Below are positions 1-8,979 of a stretch of DNA of 64,000 nt, piece after piece. The notes beneath the pieces were generated by a model. The model was not told where the DNA came from. It saw only the letters and a list, made by a program, of their open reading frames with translations, and made no database searches. The stretch is from Vibrio cortegadensis (GTDB lineage Bacteria > Pseudomonadota > Gammaproteobacteria > Enterobacterales > Vibrionaceae). Each line of letters starts with the position of its first letter. The first letter of the stretch is position 1. Where the stretch lies: assembly GCF_024347395.1 (NCBI RefSeq), contig NZ_AP025473.1, positions 744,001 through 808,000 of the forward strand, written 5' to 3'. The position numbers and the translations under genes are program-made.

Positions 1-147
1 AACCAGCAAGAATCAGCCGATCAAATGGGCGTCTCTCGTCAAACTTTCGGTAACATCATTAAGAGAGCCCGTGGAAAAATAGCCCTGAGTATCGTTGAAG
101 GTAAGGCGCTAATGTTGCAAGAACAAGAACAAGAACAAGAGCTGTAG
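1..147 (+). CDS. DUF134 (UPF0251) family DNA-binding protein, C-terminal part
   Basis: The window opens inside this gene; 48 codons remain before a TAG stop. The visible part contains a helix-turn-helix of the sigma-70 region 4 type (QQESADQMGVSRQTFGNI) followed by a basic helix and a Gln/Glu repeat tail (QEQEQEQE). This matches the C-terminal half of DUF134 proteins, which are small predicted DNA-binding proteins. In other genomes DUF134 genes are often found beside NifX-type proteins, and here a NifX-like gene lies on the facing strand. Its role is not known; local regulation is an inference. The 5' end lies outside the window. Confidence 0.75.
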   Translation, partial: NQQESADQMGVSRQTFGNIIKRARGKIALSIVEGKALMLQEQEQEQEL

Positions 148-168
148 CAGTATTAAGCGCAATACTGG

Positions 169-390
169 TTACGATTCACTCGGCATTTTTGTTGTGCTAG
201 GTTCTTGTATTTTGTATAGAACGCGAGAGTGCTCCTCACAAGTCGTTTCACAATTACATACCCGTTCAATATCGACCTGATTTAATCCGCCACAACTTCC
301 TTGAATACTCCTCCGATGGAAGAGCACACCAATAGCCATGAGAATAATGGTGATCAGAAAAACCAGAAATGTCGCGACATAGACCATCAT
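169..390 (-). CDS. nqrM: NqrM-like small membrane protein (DUF539)
   Basis: A 73-residue protein with one N-terminal membrane helix (about residues 3-25), then a basic segment and a cysteine cluster: GSCGGL, then a C-x-C pair and one more Cys within 19 residues. This is the layout of NqrM, which matures the Na+-translocating NADH:quinone reductase by helping deliver iron to the NqrD/NqrE site. The canonical nqrM usually follows the nqr operon and apbE. Here it is translationally coupled (ATGA overlap at 387-390) to a NifX-like gene, so it may be a second copy with another client. The family call is good; the exact role is inferred. Confidence 0.75.
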   Translation of the reverse strand: MMVYVATFLVFLITIILMAIGVLFHRRSIQGSCGGLNQVDIERVCNCETTCEEHSRVLYKIQEPSTTKMPSES

Positions 391-857
391 TGTTCACTTT
401 CCTGCGAATGAAGCCCCAGAACTTGACGCAAAGACTTAATGGTTTGAGGAGATAGCTTCTTAGAGTGACTGTTCACATCTCTTGTTTTTTCTGAATGACA
501 TCCCTTTTTTTTATGATTTATCGACGGACGTGCTGCACTCAAATCTGTCACGATTTCAAGTTGTGATGGATGGACAGACATAAGCTCAGAATTTCGGCTC
601 GCTTTATATACTGAAATATTGTGGTTGAATAACTTTGTTAGCAAACGCTCGCCTATATTTCGGATGACAACCGTATCGACGTGGTGCTTGATCAACTGTT
701 CAACAAGCTGTTTTTTTCCTTGGCAACCGCCAACAGAAACAGCGGGGTTATCAATGAAAAATGACTGTGTCTTATTGTCATCAACAATTAAGAATTGGTT
801 TGCTTTCGAATAGTGCCCAGCGATAGTCGCGTTGTTGCAAGGTACGGCGTAGATCAT
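387..857 (-). CDS. NifX/NifB-type dinitrogenase iron-molybdenum cofactor domain protein
   Basis: A 156-residue cytoplasmic protein. Residues 1-110 have the NifX-like fold pattern: an N-terminal strand MIYAVPCNN, a mid segment with GGCQGKKQLVEQLI, then VDTVVIRNIGERLL. This family binds iron-sulfur or Fe-Mo precursor clusters, but no nif genes are visible, so a general cluster carrier or sensor role is more likely. The last 45 residues are basic and low complexity, not part of the domain. A very strong ribosome-binding site (AGGAGG, 5 bases from ATG) sets the start. It forms a two-gene unit with the NqrM-like gene, facing the DUF134 gene. Confidence 0.75.
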   Translation of the reverse strand: MIYAVPCNNATIAGHYSKANQFLIVDDNKTQSFFIDNPAVSVGGCQGKKQLVEQLIKHHVDTVVIRNIGERLLTKLFNHNISVYKASRNSELMSVHPSQLEIVTDLSAARPSINHKKKGCHSEKTRDVNSHSKKLSPQTIKSLRQVLGLHSQESEQ

Positions 858-991
858 AGAAACCTCCTGAATGATCCGTTCTCGAGAAGAGATGGATTTA
901 AAGTATTTGTTGAGGTAACAATACGCCTAGTTATTGGCATATGCCAGTAATTAAAGTTGAAAAATTAGAATTCAAGGAAATTGAAATAAAA

Positions 992-1018
992 AAATGCAGC
1001 GTATTATACGCTGCATTT
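992..1018 (-). terminator. Rho-independent terminator of the amylase gene
   Basis: A perfect 12-bp stem (AAATGCAGCGTA with its complement) and a 3-base loop. On the minus strand it is followed by a run of seven T. It lies about 100 bp after the amylase stop codon. Confidence 0.85.
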
Positions 1019-1120
1019 CAAAGGGTTCTTACGGACGGTTAAGCTCTATTTGTAAGAAGATAAAGAGCATCCGATTGAAACATATATTATTGAAAATCAT
1101 CGTTTTCACTAGGCTTTCGG

Positions 1121-3256
1121 TTAAGATTTATCTCGCCCAAAATACGCAACAATGACTTTGTCTTCACCTAAGGTGCGCGAGAAGGCATAACCATTGTTCT
1201 GTTTGATCTCTTGATGGACGCCAGCGCCAATTGCAGGGTGAGCTTGACGGAATTGGCCAAGGGTTTGCCAGTGTTTCAATAGCGTATCTTGGTTATTGTC
1301 TCTTTTCCAAACCATGTCAGAACGTGTACCTTGGTGGAAGTCATCTGCATAAGGACCAGTATTTCGACCCACTTCATCGCCGTAATAAACCTGTATTGCT
1401 CCTGGGCTCAGAAGTAGGGCATTCGCTGCGTTGCGTTGCATGTCATAAGATTTGAAACGGCTGAAAAATAGCTCGGTATCGTGTGAAGACATGTAGCTTA
1501 CAGGGTTAAAGTCTGCCTCTTCTTGGATCGTGTTTGCGTAATCTTGATAGGTTGATTGCATTTGACTAAAGCAGGCCGCGCCTTTGTCTAATTTTTTCTG
1601 CATATCGAAGTTGATCAGTGCGTCGAACCCATCATCAAAATATGGGCTACGGTAAGCAGTATGCCCCCAAACTTCGCCCATCATCCAGAAAGGTTGTCCT
1701 GATTTGTCGTTCGCTTTGCGCCACGTTTCTAAGCTTGAGCTTGCCTCTTTTTTCAAGCGTTTCCACACGTCGCCTTCTACGTGTTTTACGGTGTCAACAC
1801 GATAGCCATCGATACCAAAGCGCTTAACCCAATCGGTTTGCCACTCAATTAAGTAATCAGCAACAGAGTAGTTATCTCGTTTCTCTACACGCGTGCCTGG
1901 GTTATTCAGCAACCATTGTGGAGGTGTTACTGCTTTATCGGATTCAGTGATAAAGTCAGGAAGCCCTGCGAGAGACATAGTGATGTCACTTGAACCTGGA
2001 GCGGTATAACCAGGCAGCCCTGAACGAACCCAGTCGCCACCCCACCATTGGCTCCAATTAGGGCTCTTATAATCGATGTTCTTATGGTAATCGTGCCAGT
2101 TTTCACCGCTTTTAGGTGTCCAATCTGCCCATTTGGTCGGTAGTGAGTTTGGTTGAGTTTGAACATTAACGCCATCAAACTGTAAGTCAGCTAAAGTGGA
2201 GTAGCCTGAGTGATTGATAACGGCATCTAGCAGCACCTTAATGCCACGTTTATGCGCCTCTTGAACTAGAGTTTGTAAATCGTTGTCGTTACCGAAATTC
2301 TCATCAATCTTGGTGAAATCACGAGTCCAATATCCGTGGTACGCATAGAATGGGAAAGATCCACTGTCGCCACCACCAACAAACCCATGCACTTGCTCTA
2401 CAATTGGAGATAACCAAATCGCGTCTGTACCAAGGCTTTGAATGTAATCAAGCTTTTCGATAACGCCTTTTAAATCGCCTCCATGGAATGTGCCGACTTC
2501 GTCTTTGCCATCTTTTCTTCGTCCGTAACTTTGATCGTTACTGCTATCGGCATTGTTGAAACGATCCACCATTACAAAATAGATATTGGCATTTCGGTAG
2601 TCCAAATTTTGCGGTTTTTTCTGCTTCTCTGCTGGTTCGAATAAAGCCAGATTGCCACTGTTTGCTGCAGGCTTAAATTGTACGGCTTGATCTTTTACGA
2701 CCACTTTTTGCTGGCTAAAAGCTTCAGTAAGAACGGTGCCTTCTGGATAGCTATCACCAAGGTTAACGGTAACCAACCCATCGCTATCTAAGCTGTCACT
2801 GAAAGCATCACAAGTGACATTTGGGATAGGGCGCTTGAACTCTTTCTTAGTCGACTTTTTAGGTTCGCGCTTAAATGTCAGTGAATGTTGCTGCTCATCA
2901 TATGCGAACGAGTAATCGCCAGTGAAACGAATTTTTAATGGTAACTCGGTTGGCGCACCGCACTGCAATTGAAGTGGTCGGTTAAATTTCACTTTTTGGG
3001 TTTCAGGTGCAGAACAGTTACCCTCCACACCGCTGATATTAAGCGTATATGAATCTTTGGTAAGAGGGACAACCAACGCATTCTGTGGATCAAGTGGGAA
3101 GTCACGGCTATTCGTTGTGGTGGAAATGGTAATTGTTGGTGCCGCAAATGCGTTTGCAGCCACTAAAGTGAGCCCTAGAGTATAAGCAGTGGCGATGGCT
3201 TTGGTCGAAAACATCGTCGCGGTGAAGGTATTGAGGTTAAACAGTGGCTGTTTCAT
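1121..3256 (-). CDS. Secreted alpha-amylase, glycoside hydrolase family 13
   Basis: Endo-hydrolysis of alpha-1,4-glucans (starch, glycogen) in the periplasm or medium. ATG at 3256 (711 codons) is preferred to the upstream TTG because GGA lies 6 bases before it. There is a long signal peptide ending near NAFAAP, an N-terminal beta-rich region to about residue 220, then the GH13 barrel. Catalytic signatures are present: GIDGYRVDTVKHV (nucleophile Asp), WMMGEVWG (acid/base Glu) and MSSHDTEL (third acid). The protein stops at YFGRDKS, just after the barrel; the C-terminal beta domain expected in this family seems to be missing. The terminator is another 100 bp away and other reading frames continue past the stop, so a 3' truncation or frameshift is possible. 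Confidence 0.88.
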   Translation of the reverse strand: MKQPLFNLNTFTATMFSTKAIATAYTLGLTLVAANAFAAPTITISTTTNSRDFPLDPQNALVVPLTKDSYTLNISGVEGNCSAPETQKVKFNRPLQLQCGAPTELPLKIRFTGDYSFAYDEQQHSLTFKREPKKSTKKEFKRPIPNVTCDAFSDSLDSDGLVTVNLGDSYPEGTVLTEAFSQQKVVVKDQAVQFKPAANSGNLALFEPAEKQKKPQNLDYRNANIYFVMVDRFNNADSSNDQSYGRRKDGKDEVGTFHGGDLKGVIEKLDYIQSLGTDAIWLSPIVEQVHGFVGGGDSGSFPFYAYHGYWTRDFTKIDENFGNDNDLQTLVQEAHKRGIKVLLDAVINHSGYSTLADLQFDGVNVQTQPNSLPTKWADWTPKSGENWHDYHKNIDYKSPNWSQWWGGDWVRSGLPGYTAPGSSDITMSLAGLPDFITESDKAVTPPQWLLNNPGTRVEKRDNYSVADYLIEWQTDWVKRFGIDGYRVDTVKHVEGDVWKRLKKEASSSLETWRKANDKSGQPFWMMGEVWGHTAYRSPYFDDGFDALINFDMQKKLDKGAACFSQMQSTYQDYANTIQEEADFNPVSYMSSHDTELFFSRFKSYDMQRNAANALLLSPGAIQVYYGDEVGRNTGPYADDFHQGTRSDMVWKRDNNQDTLLKHWQTLGQFRQAHPAIGAGVHQEIKQNNGYAFSRTLGEDKVIVAYFGRDKS

Positions 3257-3545
3257 CGGCAATCCATTGAAGTTAGTGATCTATCCTTATGATAAAAGAA
3301 GAAAAATCAATCGACATCATTCCCATAAACTACGCCTTGAGATCTGAAGGTGATCACAGTTTTATCGTAAAAGGCGTAGAGGATAGAGAATGAATTCGGC
3401 TGCTATGCGATAAGTTGATGGATTATAGGTTTATGAATTATAGTTTGCTGAATATTTATCAATAAACACATCGAGAAAATACAATTGAGAGTATACGGGC
3501 GGTACAAACGAGATTGTTTTTCCGCATCAGAGTAGATACCCTAAA

Positions 3546-4139
3546 ATGACTTCTCAATCGGCGTTATTTCCTATGCGTTTATCCACTCTAATATTCGGTG
3601 TTTCTTGCTTTTTTGTTCTGCCATCTTACGCGGCGGATCCATCGTGGTTACGTGAAGCTCTTAGTTCTGCTGATGGTTCATTGGCGTTAGAGTCTATCAA
3701 ATATGACAACACGCTGTTTGATTGTGGTTTAGAGAAGGAGAATGAAAAATTTTGCAGTGATGTGGTCAGGTATTACAAGACGGAAGTGACTGCTGAGATT
3801 TTTTTCGTTGAAAACCGCTTCGATAAACTGGTGTTAAACAGCGCGTTTAGCCCTTTAGTATATTCAGATCTTCAGCTTAATTTACGTAAAGATGGCTATG
3901 GGTTAATCAGTATCAAAATTGGAAATTCATTTTTTGATGTAGAAAAAAAACTGTTGCAATCATCCCCTGATGCTGTTGATAAAAAGCTAATTACTTTTTT
4001 AAATAGCCAGCCTCTTTCAGTACCACGAATATTGGTGTGGCGACATAAATCTGAGTCTCTTTCTCAATCCAAAACTGTCATTATGGCTAGTGATAGCAGC
4101 CGCATTCGCATAGAGCTTCGTGAGTTTGACGGAAATTAG
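3546..4139 (+). CDS. Hypothetical exported protein
   Basis: A 197-residue protein with no recognised domain. A signal peptide is clear (hydrophobic core LIFGVSCFFVLP, likely cleavage after SYA), so the mature protein of about 170 residues should be periplasmic. It has two cysteines (FDCGLEKENEKFC) spaced as if for a disulfide, and mixed alpha/beta character. An internal ATG at 3573 (MRLSTL) would give a more usual signal peptide, and neither start has a strong ribosome-binding site. It is divergent from the amylase, with 290 bp between them. Function unknown. Confidence 0.6.
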   Translation: MTSQSALFPMRLSTLIFGVSCFFVLPSYAADPSWLREALSSADGSLALESIKYDNTLFDCGLEKENEKFCSDVVRYYKTEVTAEIFFVENRFDKLVLNSAFSPLVYSDLQLNLRKDGYGLISIKIGNSFFDVEKKLLQSSPDAVDKKLITFLNSQPLSVPRILVWRHKSESLSQSKTVIMASDSSRIRIELREFDGN

Positions 4140-4389
4140 AGCTTTTGATCTTAAGATGAAGGTGGTTGATTGTCGGCTGCTTTTATTGTGGATTAATTTG
4201 TCCATAATGATTGGGTGCTAATAACCTTTTATTTAGTGTGAGTTCCCATTACTATCTCCCTCGTTGGCATTACACCGTAAGTAACGTTATGAAATTAGGT
4301 AGATTAATTCATTGAGTTTTATTGTGTGATGCACTTTTCTGGATACCGTATGGGTACCATTTTGTGAACAAATAGAGTCGGAGAGTCAC

Positions 4390-5049
4390 ATGTCGCATCA
4401 AATCATCAAAGATCTAAATAATCGTTACACTGCAAAGAAATATGACTCGACTAAGCGTATTTCAGCGGAAGACATGGACGTACTGAAAGAAGCGATTCGC
4501 TTATCTGCATCTTCAATTAACTCACAGCCTTGGAAGTTTATTGTGCTTGAGAGTGATGAAGCCAAACAGCGCTTTCACGATACTTTTGCAAACAAGCATC
4601 AATTTAATCAGCCACACGCAAAAGAAGCTTCGCATGTCATTCTATTTGCTCACAACCCGTACTTTACGAAAGATGATTACAAGAAAGTGGTGGATGCTGA
4701 AGTGACATCAGGACACTTACCTGCTGACATGTTCGATACCATGCTGAATGGCGCGTTTGCATTTGCAGAGTCAAACACTGACGACACTGGCTTCAATGGC
4801 TACTGGACTCAAAAACAGACTTATATCGCGCTAGGAAATACGCTGCATGTTTTAGCTCGTTTGGGTATTGATTCTACTCCGATGGAAGGCGTTGATCCTG
4901 AAATGATTGGTGATATCTTTAAAGAAGAACTTAAAGGTTATGCTTGTGATTTTGCATTAGCGATTGGTTACCATAAAGATGGTGAAGATTATAACCACGG
5001 CTTACCAAAAGCGCGTCTGGCAACAGAAGATGTGATCACTGTATTGTAA
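4390..5049 (+). CDS. NAD(P)H-flavin reductase / nitroreductase (FRase I-NfsB family)
   Basis: An FMN-dependent reductase of flavins, nitro compounds and quinones. The 219 residues match family length, and from memory the sequence is close throughout to V. fischeri FRase I: N-terminal RYTAKKYD, the FMN-binding SASSINSQPWKFIVLES (about residues 38-54), ALGNTLHVLARLGIDSTPMEG, and C-terminal LAIGYH and RLATEDVITVL. In luminous vibrios the homologue supplies FMNH2 to luciferase; no lux genes are here. A good ribosome-binding site (GGAGAG) precedes ATG. A LysR-family gene converges on it. An imperfect inverted repeat around 4343-4358 could be an operator, which is weak inference. Confidence 0.9.
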   Translation: MSHQIIKDLNNRYTAKKYDSTKRISAEDMDVLKEAIRLSASSINSQPWKFIVLESDEAKQRFHDTFANKHQFNQPHAKEASHVILFAHNPYFTKDDYKKVVDAEVTSGHLPADMFDTMLNGAFAFAESNTDDTGFNGYWTQKQTYIALGNTLHVLARLGIDSTPMEGVDPEMIGDIFKEELKGYACDFALAIGYHKDGEDYNHGLPKARLATEDVITVL

Positions 5050-5072
5050 GTGATATAGAATCGAGATTGAGA

Positions 5073-5099
5073 GGCTAGGTTTAATTCCTAGCCTTTTTT
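5073..5099 (+). terminator. Rho-independent terminator after the nitroreductase
   Basis: GGCTAGG / CCTAGCC stem with a 7-base loop followed by six T. It lies between two converging genes. Confidence 0.9.
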
Positions 5100-5123
5100 G
5101 TATCTGCTAGCGAACGGTTTAGG

Positions 5124-6071
5124 CTATTTATAGAGGTTTTTATAGTTTGGGATATGCTCTTCCCAAAAGGGTGGTGTTCCAATGTAATCAAGAACGGCAT
5201 CGATAAAAGCTTTAACCAATAAGGTCTGTTTTCGATGAGGGTAGATGGCGTAGATCCCTGTATCCATGTTGGAAATCGTATAGTTGGTTAGCAAGGGTTT
5301 TAGTTGCGAATGTTTGATTGGGCACTCGAGGTTAAACAGATCAATTTGGCTGTAACCAAGTCCATCTTTTACTGCACTTATCATGGTTCTCACATCGCTG
5401 ACTTTATAATTACCCTGCATTTTGTAGCTTTTCATCACCTCACCATGTGGCTCTTCACTCATTCGAAGATGATCTAAGTTCACATCACCATTGCTATAGA
5501 TAACAGCAGGCAATTTAATCAACTCTTCAGGTGTCGTAGGCATCCCGTATTGTTCAATAAACTGTTCAGACGCAACGAGAGCGAAGTTGGTATTCGCTAT
5601 TTTTTTTGCGATTAAATTGGACTCTGTGAGCTTCCCAATTCGAAAAGCTAGATCAAAATGATCCGCGATGATGTCTGATTTTTTGTCATCAAGTGATAAG
5701 AGGATTTTCACATCAGGGTAGCGCTTCATGAACGTTGATATCACAGGTTGAAGATACTGTTGTCCAAAGAAAATCCCAGAAGTGATGCGTAAGATACCTT
5801 TAGGCTCTGCATGATAAGAGTCTGCAATGTTATGAATTTGGTCAAGCGTATCAAGCAGAATATGGGTTTGTTGAAGAATGTCCTCACCCGCAGAGGTCAA
5901 TGAAAATGATCGTGTGGAACGGTTAATGAGTTGAACGCCTAGCGCCACCTCTAATTTCTTTATTTGCTTTGAAAGTGAAGAGTTGTCCATGTCGTGTAGA
6001 GCTGCCGCTTTGGAAAATGAACCTTGTTGTACAACGTCTCGAAATAGGGATAGCTGGCTGGTCACTGACAT
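5124..6071 (-). CDS. LysR-family transcriptional regulator
   Basis: 315 residues, typical LysR length. The N-terminal winged helix-turn-helix is clear (LFRDVVQQGSFSKAAALHDMDNSSLSKQIKKLE, about residues 9-41), followed by a substrate-binding domain of the periplasmic-binding-protein fold (about 90-300). The start has GGAGAACAA directly before ATG. It diverges from ydhF (240 bp between) and converges on the nitroreductase. As with most LysR proteins it may control the divergent gene, here the YdhF-type reductase, probably with autoregulation. The inducer cannot be read from the sequence. Confidence 0.88.
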   Translation of the reverse strand: MSVTSQLSLFRDVVQQGSFSKAAALHDMDNSSLSKQIKKLEVALGVQLINRSTRSFSLTSAGEDILQQTHILLDTLDQIHNIADSYHAEPKGILRITSGIFFGQQYLQPVISTFMKRYPDVKILLSLDDKKSDIIADHFDLAFRIGKLTESNLIAKKIANTNFALVASEQFIEQYGMPTTPEELIKLPAVIYSNGDVNLDHLRMSEEPHGEVMKSYKMQGNYKVSDVRTMISAVKDGLGYSQIDLFNLECPIKHSQLKPLLTNYTISNMDTGIYAIYPHRKQTLLVKAFIDAVLDYIGTPPFWEEHIPNYKNLYK

Positions 6072-6312
6072 TTGTTCTCCAAAGTCATCAAATGTGGTTC
6101 TAAAAATGGGTTCATGCAGAGAAGTATATAATAGATAGAGGGAAGGATCGCTTTATAGATTTTAGTGAATTCGTTTAGGGTTAGTTAATTTTTGGGTGGT
6201 GTACCATATAATGGACGTTGATTGCGAGCCAGCAACTCTATATGTGTTAATTGATTGAAGATTGCCCGAAACAAGTTTACGGTAGCAACAGACATTATAT
6301 AGGAGAGAACCG

Positions 6313-7221
6313 ATGGTTGTTAAAGTATCCATTGCGCCACAAGGACCAGAATTGTCAGAGATGATTCAAGGCTATTGGCGAACGGCTGACTGGCAAATGA
6401 CATCAAAGCAACGTCTTAATTTTTTGAAACAGCACATTGTTCTTGGCATCACGACGGTTGATCACGCCGATATTTATGGTAACTACGAGTGCGAAAAATT
6501 ATTTGGTGAAGCCTTGGCTTTAGAGCCTGCTCTTAGAGAACAAATCCAAATCGTCACTAAATGTGATATCAACTTATGTGGGGCGAAGAGTCCAGATCGT
6601 AAAATCAATCATTACGATACTAGCGCCGCTCATATTCATCAGTCGGTAAATAATTCACTTGAGCGTTTAGGAGTGGATGATATTGACGCACTGTTGATAC
6701 ATCGCCCAGATGCATTAATGGATGCTGATGAAGTCGCTGATGTTTTCGCTGAGTTATATAAAGTCGGTAAGGTTAAGCATTTCGGTGTGTCGAATTTTAG
6801 CCCTCGTCAATTTGAGTTATTGCAATCACGCTTAGGAAAATCGCTTGTCACCAATCAAGTTGAAATCAATCCCCTTAATTTTGATGTGGTTGATGATGGA
6901 ACGTTGGATCAATTGCAAATGAACCGAGTTCGCCCGATGGCTTGGTCATGTTTAGCGGGTGGTGAATTATTCAGTGGCGAAACTGAGCAGGCGAAACGTG
7001 TACGAGATGAGTTGGATGCGATTCGAGTAGAGCTTGGTGCTGCGAGTATTGATCAAGTCATCTACGCTTGGGTTCGTCGCCTACCTTCAAAACCATTGCC
7101 TATCATTGGTTCAGGTAAAATCGAGCGTGTAAAAGCAGCGGTTGAAGCACTTAAATTAGAGATGACGCGTGAACAGTGGTATCGAATTTGGGTCGCTTCA
7201 AAAGGCCACGGTGTGCCTTAG
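6313..7221 (+). CDS. ydhF: Aldo/keto reductase, YdhF type
   Basis: An NADPH-dependent oxidoreductase with a TIM barrel, 302 residues. Features match E. coli YdhF closely from memory: IAPQGPELSEMIQGYWR, DHADIYGNYECE (catalytic Asp and Tyr), LLIHRPDALMDADEVAD, HFGVSNFSPRQFELLQSR, NQVEINPL, and the cofactor-site PIIGSGKIERVKAAVEA. The physiological substrate of this family is unsettled. The start has AGGAGAG 6 bases before ATG. The neighbouring divergent LysR gene is the obvious candidate regulator. Confidence 0.9.
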   Translation: MVVKVSIAPQGPELSEMIQGYWRTADWQMTSKQRLNFLKQHIVLGITTVDHADIYGNYECEKLFGEALALEPALREQIQIVTKCDINLCGAKSPDRKINHYDTSAAHIHQSVNNSLERLGVDDIDALLIHRPDALMDADEVADVFAELYKVGKVKHFGVSNFSPRQFELLQSRLGKSLVTNQVEINPLNFDVVDDGTLDQLQMNRVRPMAWSCLAGGELFSGETEQAKRVRDELDAIRVELGAASIDQVIYAWVRRLPSKPLPIIGSGKIERVKAAVEALKLEMTREQWYRIWVASKGHGVP

Positions 7222-7246
7222 ATATTTCCGGCTTTAATCCAAATAG

Positions 7247-7272
7247 ACCGATGCATGAGCGTCGGTTTTTTT
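7247..7272 (+). terminator. Rho-independent terminator after ydhF
   Basis: ACCGA / TCGGT stem around a partly paired loop, then a T-run of seven. It lies 26 bp after the ydhF stop. Confidence 0.8.
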
Positions 7273-7365
7273 ATCTCATCGAGATTATTCTAAATAACAC
7301 TAGTATCGCAGCGTCAAATAACGATAATACACAGCTAAATTACGTTTAACGAAAGGTCGCTTACT

Positions 7366-8745
7366 TTGAGCAATACATCTTTTTCCACTTTGGGTCTTCA
7401 ACCAGAGCTATTAACAAACCTTGATTCTCTTGGTTATACACAAATGACACCGATTCAAGCGTTGAGTTTACCAACGATTTTGGCTGGCAAGGATGTAATC
7501 GGTCAAGGTAAAACAGGTTCAGGAAAAACAGCAGCATTCGCTCTGGGATTACTGTCTAACCTGAATGTGAAACGCTTTCGAGTTCAAACGTTAGTGCTTT
7601 GTCCAACCCGTGAGTTGGCGGATCAAGTAGCAAAAGAGATCCGAACTATTGCTCGTACTATTCATAATATTAAAGTGCTGACTTTATGTGGCGGTATGCC
7701 AATGGGACCACAAATTGGTTCATTGGAACACGGCGCTCATATTTTAGTGGGTACACCTGGTCGTATTCTTGACCATATGGATCGTGGACGTATCGATTTG
7801 TCAGAACTAAATACACTGGTTCTTGATGAAGCGGATCGTATGATGGATATGGGTTTCCAAGATTCACTGGATGCAATTATCAGTGAAGCACCAAAAGATC
7901 GTCAAACGTTACTTTTCAGTGCAACATTCCCTGCAGAAATCAAAAAAGTTGCTGATCGTATTACGAAGCAAGCTGAGATGGTGAAAGTAGAATCGACTCA
8001 CGATCATTCAAGTATTCAGCAGTTCTTCTATAAAATGGAAGGCAGTGAAGCTCGTGACAATGCGCTTGAATTACTTTTATTGCACCATCAACCAGAATCA
8101 TCAGTGGTATTCTGTAATACCAAAAAAGAAGTACAAAACGTAGCGGATGAGCTGCATCATCGTGGATTCAGTGTTATTGAATTGCATGGGGATTTAGAGC
8201 AACGCGAACGAGATCAAGCATTGGTACAGTTTGCTAACAAGAGTGTTTCCATTCTTGTTGCTACAGATGTTGCTGCTCGTGGTCTTGATGTTGATAACCT
8301 TGATGCTGTATTCAACTTTGAATTATCTCGTGATCCTGAAGTCCATGTTCACCGTATTGGTCGTACAGGCCGCGCAGGAAGTAAAGGTATCGCATGCAGC
8401 TTCTTTAGCGAAAAAGAGATGCATCGTGTCATGCAGATTGATGAATACATGGACATGCCAATTGAGCCAGTGACATTACCTGCAAAACCAGCGGCACAGC
8501 CTTACCAAGCTAAGATGGTCACCATTCAAATTGATGGCGGGAAGAAGCAGAAAGTACGCGCAGGGGATATTCTGGGCGCGCTAACTAGTCAAGGTGGTAT
8601 TGATGGCAAAATGGTAGGTAAAATCAACCTACTTGCTATTCGTGCATACGTTGCTGTTGATCGTTCTGTGGCGAAACAGGCGCTGAAAAAAATTGAAGCC
8701 GGAAAAATGAAAGGCCGCCAATTTAGAGCTCGCTTGCTTAAATAA
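7366..8745 (+). CDS. dbpA: ATP-dependent RNA helicase DbpA
   Basis: A DEAD-box helicase for late 50S ribosome assembly, 459 residues. Motifs in order: Q motif MTPIQALSLP, motif I GKTGSGKT, PTRELA, GTPGR, DEAD in LVLDEADRMM, SAT in LFSATFP, then the second RecA domain with ATDVAARGLD and HRIGRTGRAG. The last 75 residues, starting about KMVTIQIDGGKKQKVRAGDI, form the RRM-like domain that binds hairpin 92 of 23S rRNA and separates DbpA from other DEAD-box proteins. The start is TTG; no in-frame ATG precedes the Q motif at a sensible distance. It is transcribed alone. Confidence 0.95.
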   Translation: MSNTSFSTLGLQPELLTNLDSLGYTQMTPIQALSLPTILAGKDVIGQGKTGSGKTAAFALGLLSNLNVKRFRVQTLVLCPTRELADQVAKEIRTIARTIHNIKVLTLCGGMPMGPQIGSLEHGAHILVGTPGRILDHMDRGRIDLSELNTLVLDEADRMMDMGFQDSLDAIISEAPKDRQTLLFSATFPAEIKKVADRITKQAEMVKVESTHDHSSIQQFFYKMEGSEARDNALELLLLHHQPESSVVFCNTKKEVQNVADELHHRGFSVIELHGDLEQRERDQALVQFANKSVSILVATDVAARGLDVDNLDAVFNFELSRDPEVHVHRIGRTGRAGSKGIACSFFSEKEMHRVMQIDEYMDMPIEPVTLPAKPAAQPYQAKMVTIQIDGGKKQKVRAGDILGALTSQGGIDGKMVGKINLLAIRAYVAVDRSVAKQALKKIEAGKMKGRQFRARLLK

Positions 8746-8806
8746 CTGATTTATAGAAAAATACTGTAGTTGAATTGGGCTTAGGATATTAAGTTCGTTT
8801 CAATAA

Positions 8807-8851
8807 AAAATGGGCCTCACGCTTTAACTGCATGAGGCCCATTTTGTTTTT
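8807..8851. terminator. Terminator between dbpA and the acetyltransferase gene
   Basis: AAAATGGGCCTCA pairs perfectly with TGAGGCCCATTTT, with a 13-base loop and A/T runs on both sides, so it could serve both converging genes. Confidence 0.88.
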
Positions 8852-8979
8852 CGATATCGAGTCCAAATAAACCATTTAAATATTTTGTTTGATCCGACTT
8901 CGCTTATTTAATTCCATTGCCTATGTAGTGTCATTACTTATGTAGCATCATCATTCGTTTTACTGACTCTTTCGTAGGG

